A stretch of 64,000 nucleotides of DNA from Candidatus Saccharibacteria bacterium UBA6224 (lineage in GTDB: Bacteria > Patescibacteriota > Saccharimonadia > Saccharimonadales > UBA4665), in contig DJWS01000009.1 in the NCBI GenBank assembly GCA_002441585.1, forward strand, positions 84,078 through 148,077, given 5' to 3'. The translations under genes and the position numbers were made by a program. Below, in pieces: positions 31,186 to 40,594 of the stretch (position 1 is its first letter; every line of letters begins with the position of its first letter). The notes beneath the pieces are model-generated. The model did no database searches, had not been told where the DNA came from, and worked only from the letters and a program-made list of their open reading frames with translations.

Positions 31186-34113
31186 ATGGCAACACCTTTT
31201 GATGCCGTTCAGCGCGGCGAGTTACCTTTTGCACGATTACACGTTGAAGACGAGCAAGAATCCGGACCAGGACTGGAAGAACTGGCATATCTAGGAGATT
31301 TGGCATTTCGGAAAGTCATCATCTTGGGTATCCCCGGATCCGGCAAGACTACTCTCGTAGAGACGCTACGGGAGTCTAACCCCGACATCAATTATCTTTC
31401 ATTGGGCGCGATCAGCCGTGGCTTGGACCCCGAATCGCCGCAAAGGCGTGCATTGGACGAGCTTTTTGCCGTTGGTAAGCCCGTGGGCGATCCCAGCCTA
31501 TTCCTAGATATACTTGAGCCACATCTAGACGAGGCGCTGGAGCGTGGTGGCTATATCCTCGATGGCATGCCCAAAAAAGCGGCCGAGATTGATCCACTAT
31601 TGCAATTTCTGTCACGCAAAGCCGCTTCTCCCGATGCGGTCATCTCCTGTAGTGTTTCACCACTTGAAGCGCATCGTCGGACAATGGATAGAGCCAGTCG
31701 CCCCGGCGATCCGGACACCATGAATGTATTTCTGAATCGCACCAAGATGTATCTCCGTGATGTGGAAGAGTTTGAACAAGAGATTGCCTACAGGCCAAAA
31801 CGACCGATTGTCCACATCGACACCGAAAAAACGCCGCCCCAAACTGCCGCTCGCGTGATTGAGGCGTTTGCCAAGCGGGGTGAGCGTATCGATTTGAGGA
31901 AAGACGGTGAATCAGAAGCCGACATGCTTGGTGCCGCCTCTAGGCTACTTCACGAGGCATTAATCAGTGGTGACAAAGAAAAGGCAATTAAGATCTACGG
32001 CCAGTTATTCGACGATACCTTACCGGGTATAGATCACGGGAAGGCATCATCCGAGGACTTCGATGATCACCGACAGGCTTATGTGGAGATGGCACTGGTC
32101 GTGCAAGACCCGACACTTCGAGAGACGCCTCGGTTCCTGGAGCGCTTTGCCCGAAATTATATCGACACGACACTGATGAGCCTGAAGCATTTGCATGAAA
32201 GCATGGCCGAGGAGGTGGTGTTACGCCATGGCGAAAATTTTGATGTGTCCCACGTCGAGAACATACTCGCTCAACAATATGGACTTAAGAAGCTGATCGA
32301 TCATTTGCAGGAGCGCATAGTTGAGGGTCGCGATCTCTCTACTTTGGTAGAGAAAGAAATATCGGCAAATATGCCTGAGCTACATCATGTCGACATGATA
32401 CTTCAGCAGAGAAAAGAAGCGTTGGGACTCGATGTTACTGCCTCAGCCAAAGAACTCATGCGGCTACAGCCGCGACTGTGGGGGCAATTGACCTCGAATC
32501 AGACACTGCTTTCGCCTGACTATAATTATCGAAGCGAAGCAAATGGCTTGCCTGATGCGCATCACTCTTTATTGCCGTTTACTAAGAATCGTCGAGCCAT
32601 GAACGCCAACAGCATGGGCAACTACATACCTTTTGTCGAAGCCGTCTCGGCGACGGAAAACGCCTACACATCGACCTTCGGTTTCATACATTTTATCGGC
32701 ATGGACAAGGACGGGCAGTCGTTCGGCGTGGAGTACCCGCTCATGATGTACGATCGACGCCTGATAAACCTCAACAACCCGACCATTAATCGCGTACTCC
32801 TGATGGGTGAAGCGTTCTATGGTAACCATGACATGTGGCACAACCTGCTACCGGTTTTTTCTAAGAGCTTTATATTGCATCACCCTGACGCGCCACTGAG
32901 CTATGGCGGGAGACTGCCGTCTTATCTCGAATTTGGAAACGCCCTGCGGGACGAAAAGGAAGAGTACGAAATTGGTGTCGCAATGGCACATGCAAGAACT
33001 CAGCAAGAGAGGTTTCGGGGTGACCCCGAGCTAGAAAAGCGTCAGGCCGATCTCCTGCTAGGGGCGCTCCGCGACCTCAAGACACTTCCGGAACAGTTGC
33101 ATGGTCAGTGTAGCGAGGAAGAGGTGGATGAAATTATTGACTATCTCGCATCCAGGCTTGCCACCAAAGCTTACAACGTCTTTCCGGACCATCATCCAAT
33201 CTATCAGCCCATCGAAAAGCTTTTGACCGAACTCAAAGTAAAACCGCTGGCCGTTAACTCTTCAGAAGTGGCAGCACTATTACTGCGCCAGGGCTTGCTT
33301 GACACTGGCCGTCTTGCCCAGTCCGAAAGTCTAGGCGGGGATGAGATCGGGGCGCTCATTCGTGACGATCCGGCATTTGCATCCCGACTTATCAAGGATT
33401 ACATCAACCCCGAATCCAATGACCGGGAATCCGGGGCAGAGCACATCGTCTTTGCACTCGAGAGATGGGGCGTCTTGCAGGCCCTGTCCGCCCAGCCCCA
33501 GACAACGTTAGGCCCATTGGAAAAATCTCGCTGGCTGGCCATGACAGCACCCCAGCGGCCGCAGCTAAAGGGTCACATGGAAAAAGTCCACGGCAAGCCC
33601 GGCTATATGTTTGGTGGAAAATTGGTAAGTGATCCCCGTGATTTGGTCTTGATGCAAAGTGAGGCGCTTGCAGTCGATGCGCCAGAATACGAGTATCGTG
33701 TCGAAGCACGGAAGGAAAATCAGACCCTCGGCTACAAGCTCTACAGCCTCCTTTTCGATGACGACCAGGACGCTGAACGCATTGGCCGACAAGAATTCGC
33801 GCTGCTTCGACAAAGCCCAGATAAGGGGCAAAAGTTGTTTGCCAAAGAAGCAGTGGGCGTACTTGACGATTTGCTGCATGATCTCGTTACCAACGCTTAC
33901 GATATTGATGACGAGAAGATTGCCTACGTAGAGTCATATGCGGCTTCGCTGGAGGCGACCCATTCATCATCGGTGTTGCGAGATACCCTCTTGGATGTTG
34001 TCAGCCGATACAGGGAGCTGTCTGAGCGCGAAAGGGAACATCAACGCGTGCTTGGTGTCAGCTACAAGGACGCCGCTCAAGAAATTGACGACGAGCACAT
34101 GGACATCGCTTAG
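31186..34113 (+). CDS. Adenylate-kinase-like domain fused to a 740-aa unknown region
   Basis: 975 aa. Residues 43-225 form an Adk-like P-loop kinase: GIPGSGKTT (48-56), GGYILDGMPKKAAEID matching the DGFPR segment with Lys for Arg, and a short LID with RASRPGDPDTMNVFLNRTKMY-like residues about 168-188. The rest (about 230-975) is acidic, mostly helical and not recognised; it has no repeats or membrane segments that I can see. adk is missing from its usual place after secY, so this may be a diverged relative, but whether it makes ADP is unknown. Isolated gene with its own promoter; no SD. Confidence 0.75.
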   Translation: MATPFDAVQRGELPFARLHVEDEQESGPGLEELAYLGDLAFRKVIILGIPGSGKTTLVETLRESNPDINYLSLGAISRGLDPESPQRRALDELFAVGKPVGDPSLFLDILEPHLDEALERGGYILDGMPKKAAEIDPLLQFLSRKAASPDAVISCSVSPLEAHRRTMDRASRPGDPDTMNVFLNRTKMYLRDVEEFEQEIAYRPKRPIVHIDTEKTPPQTAARVIEAFAKRGERIDLRKDGESEADMLGAASRLLHEALISGDKEKAIKIYGQLFDDTLPGIDHGKASSEDFDDHRQAYVEMALVVQDPTLRETPRFLERFARNYIDTTLMSLKHLHESMAEEVVLRHGENFDVSHVENILAQQYGLKKLIDHLQERIVEGRDLSTLVEKEISANMPELHHVDMILQQRKEALGLDVTASAKELMRLQPRLWGQLTSNQTLLSPDYNYRSEANGLPDAHHSLLPFTKNRRAMNANSMGNYIPFVEAVSATENAYTSTFGFIHFIGMDKDGQSFGVEYPLMMYDRRLINLNNPTINRVLLMGEAFYGNHDMWHNLLPVFSKSFILHHPDAPLSYGGRLPSYLEFGNALRDEKEEYEIGVAMAHARTQQERFRGDPELEKRQADLLLGALRDLKTLPEQLHGQCSEEEVDEIIDYLASRLATKAYNVFPDHHPIYQPIEKLLTELKVKPLAVNSSEVAALLLRQGLLDTGRLAQSESLGGDEIGALIRDDPAFASRLIKDYINPESNDRESGAEHIVFALERWGVLQALSAQPQTTLGPLEKSRWLAMTAPQRPQLKGHMEKVHGKPGYMFGGKLVSDPRDLVLMQSEALAVDAPEYEYRVEARKENQTLGYKLYSLLFDDDQDAERIGRQEFALLRQSPDKGQKLFAKEAVGVLDDLLHDLVTNAYDIDDEKIAYVESYAASLEATHSSSVLRDTLLDVVSRYRELSEREREHQRVLGVSYKDAAQEIDDEHMDIA

Positions 34114-34169
34114 GCTGCAACCCAAAACGCCTACTTTTTGCTAGCTTTCATAAATTTCTGCAATCACTC

Positions 34170-34197
34170 TTTACAGAAGCTTAACTGCGCATACAAT
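34170..34197 (+). promoter_or_regulatory. mscS promoter
   Basis: TTTACA (34170-34175), 16-nt spacer, TACAAT (34192-34197), 9 nt before the ATG; near-leaderless. Confidence 0.65.
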
Positions 34198-34206
34198 AAA
34201 TAGCCG

Positions 34207-35139
34207 ATGATTGATCAAAAAACAAACTCAATTTTGACCGAGCTGCACGACATCATTACGCAACCGAATGCGTTACGGACACTTATTGTCCTGATGGTGG
34301 CGTTTATCGCCGCATATTGGGGGAGCCGTTTTGCTGCCCGGGCCGTGGTTGCTGCCGCTCAATTCATTGCCGTACGCTCAGACAGCTCGACCGACCACGA
34401 ACGAACCATAAAATTACGACGCGTCGAGACCTATCTAAGTATCTTGAACGCCTTACTGCGCGCGGCCATCATAGCGACTGTCGTTTACTTGACATGGAAA
34501 CTCTTGGCGCGACCTAGCTCGGCTATACCGTACGCCATCATCGTCAGTGCGCTTATGGTCGTGACGGTCGGTGCGACCATCGGCATCGTGCTTAGGGATA
34601 TTACGGCCGGTATCACTATGATCATCGAGCGTTGGTACCATGTCGGTGATTACATACGGATCGAGCCCTTCGGCGATGTTAGCGGTGTGGTCGAGAGCAT
34701 GAATTTGCGTTCGACGCGGATACGTAGCCTAAACGGAGAAGTCATCCGCTTGCATAATCAGCATATCCAGGCGGTCAAGGTCACTCCCAGAGGCCTTCGC
34801 ACTATCGCGGTTGATGTTTTTGTCAATAATCCCAAAGTCGGTCGAACGCTAGTCGAAAAGGCCATAGCCAGCATGCCCGTAAGTACCATGACTTTGGTGT
34901 CCAAACCCGAAATAACCCGGGAAGAGCAGTGGAGCGAACACTTGTATCTGATAACCACAACGGGCCAAACGCCACCGGGTCGTGAATGGCTCATGGAAAC
35001 CTACTTTGTCGATTCGCTCAAAGAGCTCGATGAAAAGCGTCGCGGTCTTGATGCGCTGGTTCGCCCACCGCTCGTGCGCTTCGCCGACCCGGCAGCCGAA
35101 CGCAGCTTCAAACGCGCCGTCCGTATGAACAAGCCGTAG
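34207..35139 (+). CDS. MscS-family mechanosensitive channel
   Basis: 310 aa. Three predicted membrane helices (about residues 18-38, 75-97, 100-130); the third leads into GATIGIVLRDITAGITMIIE, the pore-lining segment, followed by the beta domain GDYIRIEPFGDVSGVVESMNLRSTRIR and NGEVIRLHN. A small-conductance osmotic safety valve. The C-terminal domain is short. No SD. Confidence 0.92.
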   Translation: MIDQKTNSILTELHDIITQPNALRTLIVLMVAFIAAYWGSRFAARAVVAAAQFIAVRSDSSTDHERTIKLRRVETYLSILNALLRAAIIATVVYLTWKLLARPSSAIPYAIIVSALMVVTVGATIGIVLRDITAGITMIIERWYHVGDYIRIEPFGDVSGVVESMNLRSTRIRSLNGEVIRLHNQHIQAVKVTPRGLRTIAVDVFVNNPKVGRTLVEKAIASMPVSTMTLVSKPEITREEQWSEHLYLITTTGQTPPGREWLMETYFVDSLKELDEKRRGLDALVRPPLVRFADPAAERSFKRAVRMNKP

Positions 35140-35168
35140 CCACGATAGGATTTGCTATAATTTCCGGC

Positions 35169-35561
35169 ATGAAAGATTGTCCATTCTGTCTTGATAACCA
35201 TTTACTGAAAGGTGACGTACTCTACGAGGACGAACTATGGTATTTTACGGGCCCTGATCCTGATGACGACAGTAATGCCGGCATGGCTATCACGAAACGA
35301 CATGTCGGTACTCCATTTGAAATCAACGAGCACGAATGGACCGCGTTGCACAAGCTACTGCCCGAGTTCAAGCAGGTGCTTGACGATCGCGAATTACCTC
35401 AAGGCTACAATATCGGCTGGAACGTCGGACCCACCGGCGGCCAAACAATCCCGCACGCCCATTTGCACATTGCCGCCCGATACGACGACGAAGAAATGGC
35501 AAGCAAGGGAATCCGGTACCATTTCAAATCTTTTCGCAACCAGCGCTCGTTTCGAGCCTAA
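35169..35561 (+). CDS. HIT-family hydrolase
   Basis: 130 aa. N-terminal CPFC pair (residues 4-7), then GWNVGPTGGQTIPHAHLHIAAR with the HxHxH catalytic triad region near residues 96-100. The family hydrolyses nucleotide-phosphoramide or dinucleotide bonds. Extended -10 TGC-TATAAT (35153-35161) ends 7 nt before the ATG: the start site should be the A of ATG, so leaderless. Confidence 0.92.
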   Translation: MKDCPFCLDNHLLKGDVLYEDELWYFTGPDPDDDSNAGMAITKRHVGTPFEINEHEWTALHKLLPEFKQVLDDRELPQGYNIGWNVGPTGGQTIPHAHLHIAARYDDEEMASKGIRYHFKSFRNQRSFRA

Positions 35562-35575
35562 CAAGTGCCAATAAA

Positions 35576-35604
35576 GCAAAACGGCCTGCGAGGTGCAGAC
35601 CGTC
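35576..35604 (-). terminator. Terminator of tRNA-Trp (minus)
   Basis: On the minus strand, ACGG-t-CTGC / GCAG-g-CCGT with an ACCTC loop, then TTTTGCTTTATT. Confidence 0.7.
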
Positions 35605-35610
35605 TTACTT

Positions 35611-35685
35611 TGGCAGGGGCACGTGGAATCGAACCACGATCTAGGGTTTTGGAGACCCTCATACTAGCCGTTGTACTATGCCCCT
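35611..35685 (-). tRNA. tRNA-Trp(CCA)
   Basis: On the minus strand: acceptor AGGGGCA/TGCCCCT, anticodon stem AGGGT/ACCCT with loop CTCCAAA (anticodon CCA), T arm CGTGG-TTCGATT-CCACG, discriminator G, CCA encoded. The G73 discriminator is the TrpRS identity base. Confidence 0.97.
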
Positions 35686-35784
35686 TCATTTGAAGCGCAA
35701 CAGACAGCATCATACCGCAGAACGATCAAATTGTCACGGAGTAAAACCTTCCCAAACGGTGTCATTTCTGCTATACATAAGGGA

Positions 35785-36447
35785 ATGGCTAAAGTTATTC
35801 CGTCCAAACCGGCGCTCATTCTGTTGTATGGGTTCCCTGGTGCGGGTAAGACATATTTCTCGAGACAGTTTTGTGAGGCAGTCCAAGCTGTTCATGTTCA
35901 GGGTGACCGGATTCGGGCCGAATTGTTTGAAAACCCCCGTTATGACAAGCAGGAAAATGCTGTCGTAGCCCAGCTGATGAACTACATGACCGAAGAATTC
36001 TTAAGTGCCGGTATCAGTGTTTTGTACGATGTGAATGCCATGCGTGTCAGTCAGCGGCATGCCTTGCGCGAAATAGCTCGCCGTCAACACGCCACACCGG
36101 TTACCGTATGGTTCCAAATCGACCAAGACACTTCCTACGCCCGCAGCATTCAGCGCGACCGTCGTCGCAGCGACGATAAATACGCCGCCGTGCGCGACCG
36201 CCGAACTTTCGATGACATTGTCAGCCACATGCAGAATCCGACAAATGTCGAAGATTACGTAGTCATCAGTGGTAAGCACACGTTCAACACCCAGTACACA
36301 GCCGTGGCACACCGCTTGCGAGAGCTTGGTCTAATTGGTATCGGCGATGACACCACCAAGACTGCCAAGCCCGGGCTGGTCAATCTCATTCCAGATCCTT
36401 CTGCCGGCCGGGTCGACATGACTCGCCGCAATATAGTCATTCGCTAG
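35785..36447 (+). CDS. P-loop kinase (AAA_33/zeta-toxin-like)
   Basis: 220 aa from ATG 35785: Walker A LLYGFPGAGKTYFS at the N-terminus; HVQGDRIRAELF; SVLYDVNAMRVSQRHALREIARR resembles the polynucleotide-kinase-like group; DRRRSDDKYAAV is a LID-like basic segment. Substrate unknown; no antitoxin neighbour, so a toxin role is not supported. Longer upstream frames run into tRNA-Trp; TGC-TATACA (35769-35777), 7 nt before this ATG, indicates a leaderless start here. Confidence 0.8.
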   Translation: MAKVIPSKPALILLYGFPGAGKTYFSRQFCEAVQAVHVQGDRIRAELFENPRYDKQENAVVAQLMNYMTEEFLSAGISVLYDVNAMRVSQRHALREIARRQHATPVTVWFQIDQDTSYARSIQRDRRRSDDKYAAVRDRRTFDDIVSHMQNPTNVEDYVVISGKHTFNTQYTAVAHRLRELGLIGIGDDTTKTAKPGLVNLIPDPSAGRVDMTRRNIVIR

Positions 36448-36454
36448 ATAATTT

Positions 36455-37198
36455 ATGGCATATAAGCAATTCCAAATCGATGAAATCGGTTTAGTAACCG
36501 TGTATAAGCGCCGCGGAACCAAACGCATCAAATTGAGTGTGGACCATGATGGCAATATCAAACTTTCGATGCCAACCTGGCTGCCATACAAGACGGGCCT
36601 GAGCTATGCCGACAGCAAGCGGGATTGGTTGGCCGAGCAACTGAAGCACCGCAGCCCGATCACTCTTCGCCACGGACAATCGATCGGCTCTAAATATCGG
36701 TTAACTTTTGAGCCCTACGATGGTGTTGGCGTGCGTTCACGTATCCTAAATAGCAATGACATCAGGGTCCAGTATCCAACCGAGCTTGAGCCAAGCGATC
36801 CCGCTGTGCAGGCGGTTGCCGAAAAGGCGTGCGTGCGTGCCTTGCGGACCGATGCCGAGACATTGCTACCAGTACGCCTGCGACAACTGGCCGAGCGTTA
36901 TGATCTTCGCTACCGTTCATTCAGCGTTCGCCAACTCAAAGGTCGGTGGGGTAGCTGTGATCAGGCTGGCCATATAACTATCAATTTGTTCGTCATGCAA
37001 TTGCCGACGCCTCTGCTCGAGTATGTCTTGCTACACGAGTTGGCGCACACCGAATATCTGGACCATAGCAGTAATTTTTGGGCGGTGCTAATACGCCTGG
37101 ACCCGCTTGCCAAAGAGCATCGCAAACAACTGCGGAGTTATCGTCCGGTCGTTGGTGGCGTACCGACTGGCGACAACCTTGAGCCTGTGGCATACTAG
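36455..37198 (+). CDS. YgjP/DUF45-family metallopeptidase-like protein
   Basis: 247 aa. C-terminal GRWGSCDQAGHITINL and VLLHELAHTEYLDHSSNFWAVL: HELAH provides two metal-binding His and the catalytic Glu, with the third His in DHS. This is the YgjP (M48-like, WLM-related) fold; some members are reported as UTP pyrophosphatases. N-terminal half (residues 1-110) is a beta-rich region typical of the family. Lies 7 nt after the P-loop kinase gene. Confidence 0.9.
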   Translation: MAYKQFQIDEIGLVTVYKRRGTKRIKLSVDHDGNIKLSMPTWLPYKTGLSYADSKRDWLAEQLKHRSPITLRHGQSIGSKYRLTFEPYDGVGVRSRILNSNDIRVQYPTELEPSDPAVQAVAEKACVRALRTDAETLLPVRLRQLAERYDLRYRSFSVRQLKGRWGSCDQAGHITINLFVMQLPTPLLEYVLLHELAHTEYLDHSSNFWAVLIRLDPLAKEHRKQLRSYRPVVGGVPTGDNLEPVAY

Positions 37199-37207
37199 GT
37201 ACCAGAC

Positions 37208-38332
37208 ATGGCAAAGACGCAAGCAAATACCGAAATCCAATCCGCCGTCCAACTTGAGCATGGTCGTCTGACAAGCCTCATCAACAGCATGGCCGATGGA
37301 GTCATTGCCGTAGATAACGACGTTAACGTGGTGGTTTACAACGGTGCCGCTCTCAACATTCTCGATAGCAACAGCGATCCACAAGATGTTCCTCTCAGTG
37401 ATATTTTCAAGCCAATCGGCCAAGATGATTTGCCTATCGATGTAACCGCATTGGTCAAAAACACCAAGGTGCCAACAATCAACCGTGATCTGCGACTTAA
37501 ATATACGGATGGCAGTACGATAAACTTATACCTGAGTATCGCCCCGGTCCATCTTGGCTATGGCTCGGAGGGCGAACGTGGCTACGTATTGATGCTGCGC
37601 GATATTACTCGCGAGAAATCACTCGAAGAAGAGCGTGATGAATTCATTAGCGTGGTCAGCCACGAACTTCGGACGCCTATCGCTATTACCGAGGGCGATA
37701 TCAGCAATGCCCAGCTGCTGGCCGATAGGGCCAACGATACGCCGCAAATCAAACAAGCTCTCGAGGAGGCGCATAGTCAGGTGTTATTCCTGGCCGATAT
37801 GATAAACGACCTGAGTACCCTGTCGCGGGCCGAGCGCGGTATGCTTAAGCTGGATGCCGAGGAATTTTCAGTCGCTGAGCTTATGGAAGAGTTGGCTCAC
37901 AACTACACGCCCCAAGCCGAAGCCCGCGGCCTTAAATTGATATCCAAACCCGTGCCCAAGACACTGACGCTCATCAGCAGCAAGCTATACGTCCGTGAAG
38001 TACTCCAGAACTTTATAACCAATGCCATCAAGTACACCGAAAAGGGCAGTGTTACCATCAGCGCTAGCAAGCACGACAACATCGGCGTCGTTTTCCACGT
38101 CACCGACACCGGCATCGGCATTAGTCACCAGGATCAAAAGCGTGTCTTCGAAAAGTTTTTCCGCAGTGAAGATTATCGGACTCGCTCGACTACAGGCACG
38201 GGTTTGGGGTTGTACGTCACGGCTAAGCTAGTCAGAATCCTACAGGCCGAGTTGAAAATCGAAAGTAAACTCAATCACGGTTCGACCTTCACGCTCATCG
38301 TACCGAACGCCAGTCCAGAAGAGGTCGAATAA
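37208..38332 (+). CDS. Soluble PAS-containing sensor histidine kinase
   Basis: 374 aa. PAS domain (about residues 15-130: LINSMADGVIAVDNDVNVVVYN), HisKA with FISVVSHELRTPI (phospho-acceptor His near residue 153), then HATPase with N box NFITNAIKYT, DTGIGI and GTGLGLYV. No membrane segment, so it senses a cytoplasmic signal. No response regulator is adjacent, making it an orphan kinase in this window. Convergent with the PLD gene, separated by one base. Confidence 0.95.
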   Translation: MAKTQANTEIQSAVQLEHGRLTSLINSMADGVIAVDNDVNVVVYNGAALNILDSNSDPQDVPLSDIFKPIGQDDLPIDVTALVKNTKVPTINRDLRLKYTDGSTINLYLSIAPVHLGYGSEGERGYVLMLRDITREKSLEEERDEFISVVSHELRTPIAITEGDISNAQLLADRANDTPQIKQALEEAHSQVLFLADMINDLSTLSRAERGMLKLDAEEFSVAELMEELAHNYTPQAEARGLKLISKPVPKTLTLISSKLYVREVLQNFITNAIKYTEKGSVTISASKHDNIGVVFHVTDTGIGISHQDQKRVFEKFFRSEDYRTRSTTGTGLGLYVTAKLVRILQAELKIESKLNHGSTFTLIVPNASPEEVE

Positions 38333-38333
38333 G

Positions 38334-39428
38334 CTAAGCTTCCGTTTCGTGGGTCAGACCGGCGTATTGATAAATCATCCGTCTAACTTGGTGGGCAAAA
38401 GCAGGATCATTTCGCCTAATCAAGGTCATCTCGGCCGTTCCGGCGGCCACGCCAGCATGAATCAGATTGTGTGAACCGATGGCTGTCGTGTGGCCGTTAA
38501 AGGTGGCTGCTTTACCATGAAATTCTGGCAGTGGCGGCTTTATTTGGCGAGAAAAGAAATGATGCGGGTAGCCGCTCAGGCGTCTGGCCAGCATGATTCC
38601 GTGGTGTACCAGGCTGCCGTGACCATGGTTGGAGGGGTGGTTGAAGAAAATCTCGACCGGAACTTCGTGGTCATCGGCTACTCGCAAATCGCGTAATATT
38701 TCGCCGTCGGGGAAGTATTGACCTGCATACAGTATGCTTTCAGTAGATTGCTGAGCGTGTTCCCGCACGGTGTCCAATATCAGCGATTGACCCTTTACGC
38801 CGACATCTATCAGTAAATCGGTATTATCATCGATAGCAATCTTTATATCTTCGTCGCCGAGAGCGCTGCGTACGCTACCAGCTTCGGCGATAGCAGCTGT
38901 CGCATCATGAAGCCAATTGGCGACACCATCATGTTCGAACATGACGACCATGTCGTTGCGGTGCGAGTCCTGTAAATTTGGGCCGCCCAAATAGGCGCGG
39001 CTATTTACGACATTGCTCTTTATATGCGACCTACCGGTGTAGAGAGTACCAAGAGGTCGACGACCGATACGATTTATGATATCGGTCCGGATGCCAGCAC
39101 CCGTCAGTCGGTCGAATTCGTCGACTCGGTGACGCGCAGCTGGACGATCAACTACCCACGGCAGGATAAGGCCGCCAATACTGCGCGGAAGATTGAAGGT
39201 GTATTCATCGATGGCCAGTCGTGTCTCTACTTCATTTCGGGATGTACCTTTTAAGGCGTCTAGGAGCTTTCTGACCGGTTTTTCGTCCGGTTCGATGCTC
39301 ATGGCCAACATCGAGATTCGACCTTCCGTGGTGCCGGCTATATCTTCCGTAAAACGGTCGAAGAACTGTGCGGCTTCAAGGAGCTCTACATCGACTCGAG
39401 ATTCCACCTGGTGTTCTTGCCGGATCAT
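38334..39428 (-). CDS. Phospholipase D-like protein (paralogue A)
   Basis: 364 aa with two half-HKD motifs: SHIKSNVVNSRAYLGGPNL (about residues 154-172) and FHGKAATFNGHTTAIGSHNL (about 318-337). Arrangement fits PLD/cardiolipin-synthase-like transphosphatidylases. No membrane helix. Paralogue of the next gene upstream at 39480, 51 nt away but with its own promoter (39437-39465). Could act in phospholipid synthesis or on nucleic acid; unresolved. Confidence 0.85.
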   Translation of the reverse strand: MIRQEHQVESRVDVELLEAAQFFDRFTEDIAGTTEGRISMLAMSIEPDEKPVRKLLDALKGTSRNEVETRLAIDEYTFNLPRSIGGLILPWVVDRPAARHRVDEFDRLTGAGIRTDIINRIGRRPLGTLYTGRSHIKSNVVNSRAYLGGPNLQDSHRNDMVVMFEHDGVANWLHDATAAIAEAGSVRSALGDEDIKIAIDDNTDLLIDVGVKGQSLILDTVREHAQQSTESILYAGQYFPDGEILRDLRVADDHEVPVEIFFNHPSNHGHGSLVHHGIMLARRLSGYPHHFFSRQIKPPLPEFHGKAATFNGHTTAIGSHNLIHAGVAAGTAEMTLIRRNDPAFAHQVRRMIYQYAGLTHETEA

Positions 39429-39436
39429 TGGACCAT

Positions 39437-39465
39437 ATTATGCACGAATATTAAACACTTTGCAA
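39437..39465 (-). promoter_or_regulatory. Promoter of PLD paralogue A
   Basis: Minus strand TTGCAA (39465-39460), 17-nt spacer, CATAAT (39442-39437), 8 nt before the ATG at 39428; leaderless. Confidence 0.65.
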
Positions 39466-39479
39466 GTATTACCGATTTA

Positions 39480-40589
39480 TCAACCTAGCCTGAGCTGTCT
39501 ATCAATAGCGCGGCGGGCCATATCGCCGACCTGGGGATCACGGCTGAGCATGGTCATCTCCGCGGTACCGAACATGACGCCAGCTCGTACGTAATTATGA
39601 CTGCCAATCATTGTGCCTTTATCGGTCGTGAGAACTTTGGCGTGCAAGAAATCGTGAGACTTTGGTAATTGACTCAAAAACAGCACTCCCGGGGTTCGAA
39701 GTTTCTCGGCCCTTATAGACAGATGATGGAGTAGTGGGAAGGGGTGCTTCGAGGGGTGGTTATATAAAATCGTGACATTAACGCCGCGGGCCAGCGCCAA
39801 ACTTAAATGACGAGCCGTGCGGTCGTTAGGGAAGTATTGGCAAGTTAGCCAAATATGCTCAGTTGCCTCATCGATAAGTGCTAGGGCCCGATCTAAAATT
39901 ACAGATTGGTTTGGTCGACCCGCGTCGATCAGCAGCGTGGTAGCTTCATCGATTGGTATGACTTGATCCTGTTCGGCAAGTGCTAGGCGGACGGACCGTT
40001 TACTGGCTAACTTCTCACAAAATCCATCGAGCCAATTAGCAAGCATGGGATTGTGTTGCCCAATCATCAGGTCGACTTGGTCCATGGCGTTCAGGTTGCA
40101 GCCGCCCAACAGGACGTAATCATTAATCGCGGCAAACTTGATGTGCGAACGTCCGGCAAAAGGGGTGGAAAATGGGCGCCGCGGCAAATTAGTAATCGTG
40201 TATCTACCGCCGTTAGCTTGAATTTTTTCAAGACCGACCAACCTGTCCGTAAACGATCGGCTTAGGCGTCTTGGTAACTTCGTGGCAAAAAACAGCGGGC
40301 CGGGCTTAAGACCTGACTTTACTATGAATGAAAAAGCATCGACGAATACGTGCACCCGAACGCCACGGGCAGCGGCAACTTGAAGCGAATCAATCAGCTC
40401 CTTGATCTCGGGTGGATCGGTGTCGTAAGCCATGGTGGCCAGCAATACGCGGTCACCAGGCCTAGCCGTGTTTATGCGCCTAACCAGTTCGGCTATGTAT
40501 TCTCGGCGACCGTAAAACTCATAGCCCTCAGTAGCGCCATCCTGAGTCAGTTCGGCGGTCTTTGATTGGTGTGTCTTGGTGGGCACCAT
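39480..40589 (-). CDS. Phospholipase D-like protein (paralogue B)
   Basis: 369 aa. HKD-type motifs SHIKFAAINDYVLLGGCNLN and DFLHAKVLTTDKGTMIGSHN; same domain plan as paralogue A, differing mainly at the N-terminus (GATEGYEFYGRREYIAEL). A minus-strand TAAACT 7 nt before ATG 40589 suggests a leaderless start. Overlaps no neighbour; the GT2 gene ends 5 nt upstream. Confidence 0.85.
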   Translation of the reverse strand: MVPTKTHQSKTAELTQDGATEGYEFYGRREYIAELVRRINTARPGDRVLLATMAYDTDPPEIKELIDSLQVAAARGVRVHVFVDAFSFIVKSGLKPGPLFFATKLPRRLSRSFTDRLVGLEKIQANGGRYTITNLPRRPFSTPFAGRSHIKFAAINDYVLLGGCNLNAMDQVDLMIGQHNPMLANWLDGFCEKLASKRSVRLALAEQDQVIPIDEATTLLIDAGRPNQSVILDRALALIDEATEHIWLTCQYFPNDRTARHLSLALARGVNVTILYNHPSKHPFPLLHHLSIRAEKLRTPGVLFLSQLPKSHDFLHAKVLTTDKGTMIGSHNYVRAGVMFGTAEMTMLSRDPQVGDMARRAIDRQLRLG

Positions 40590-40594
40590 CAGAA

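Noticed and set aside
35671..35785. Extended N-terminus of the P-loop kinase
   Set aside because: The extension reads through the tRNA-Trp acceptor region; the promoter at 35769-35777 supports the later start.
35785..36447. Zeta-type toxin-antitoxin pair
   Set aside because: There is a P-loop kinase, but no antitoxin-like small gene next to it; the neighbours are an HIT protein, a tRNA and a YgjP-type peptidase.
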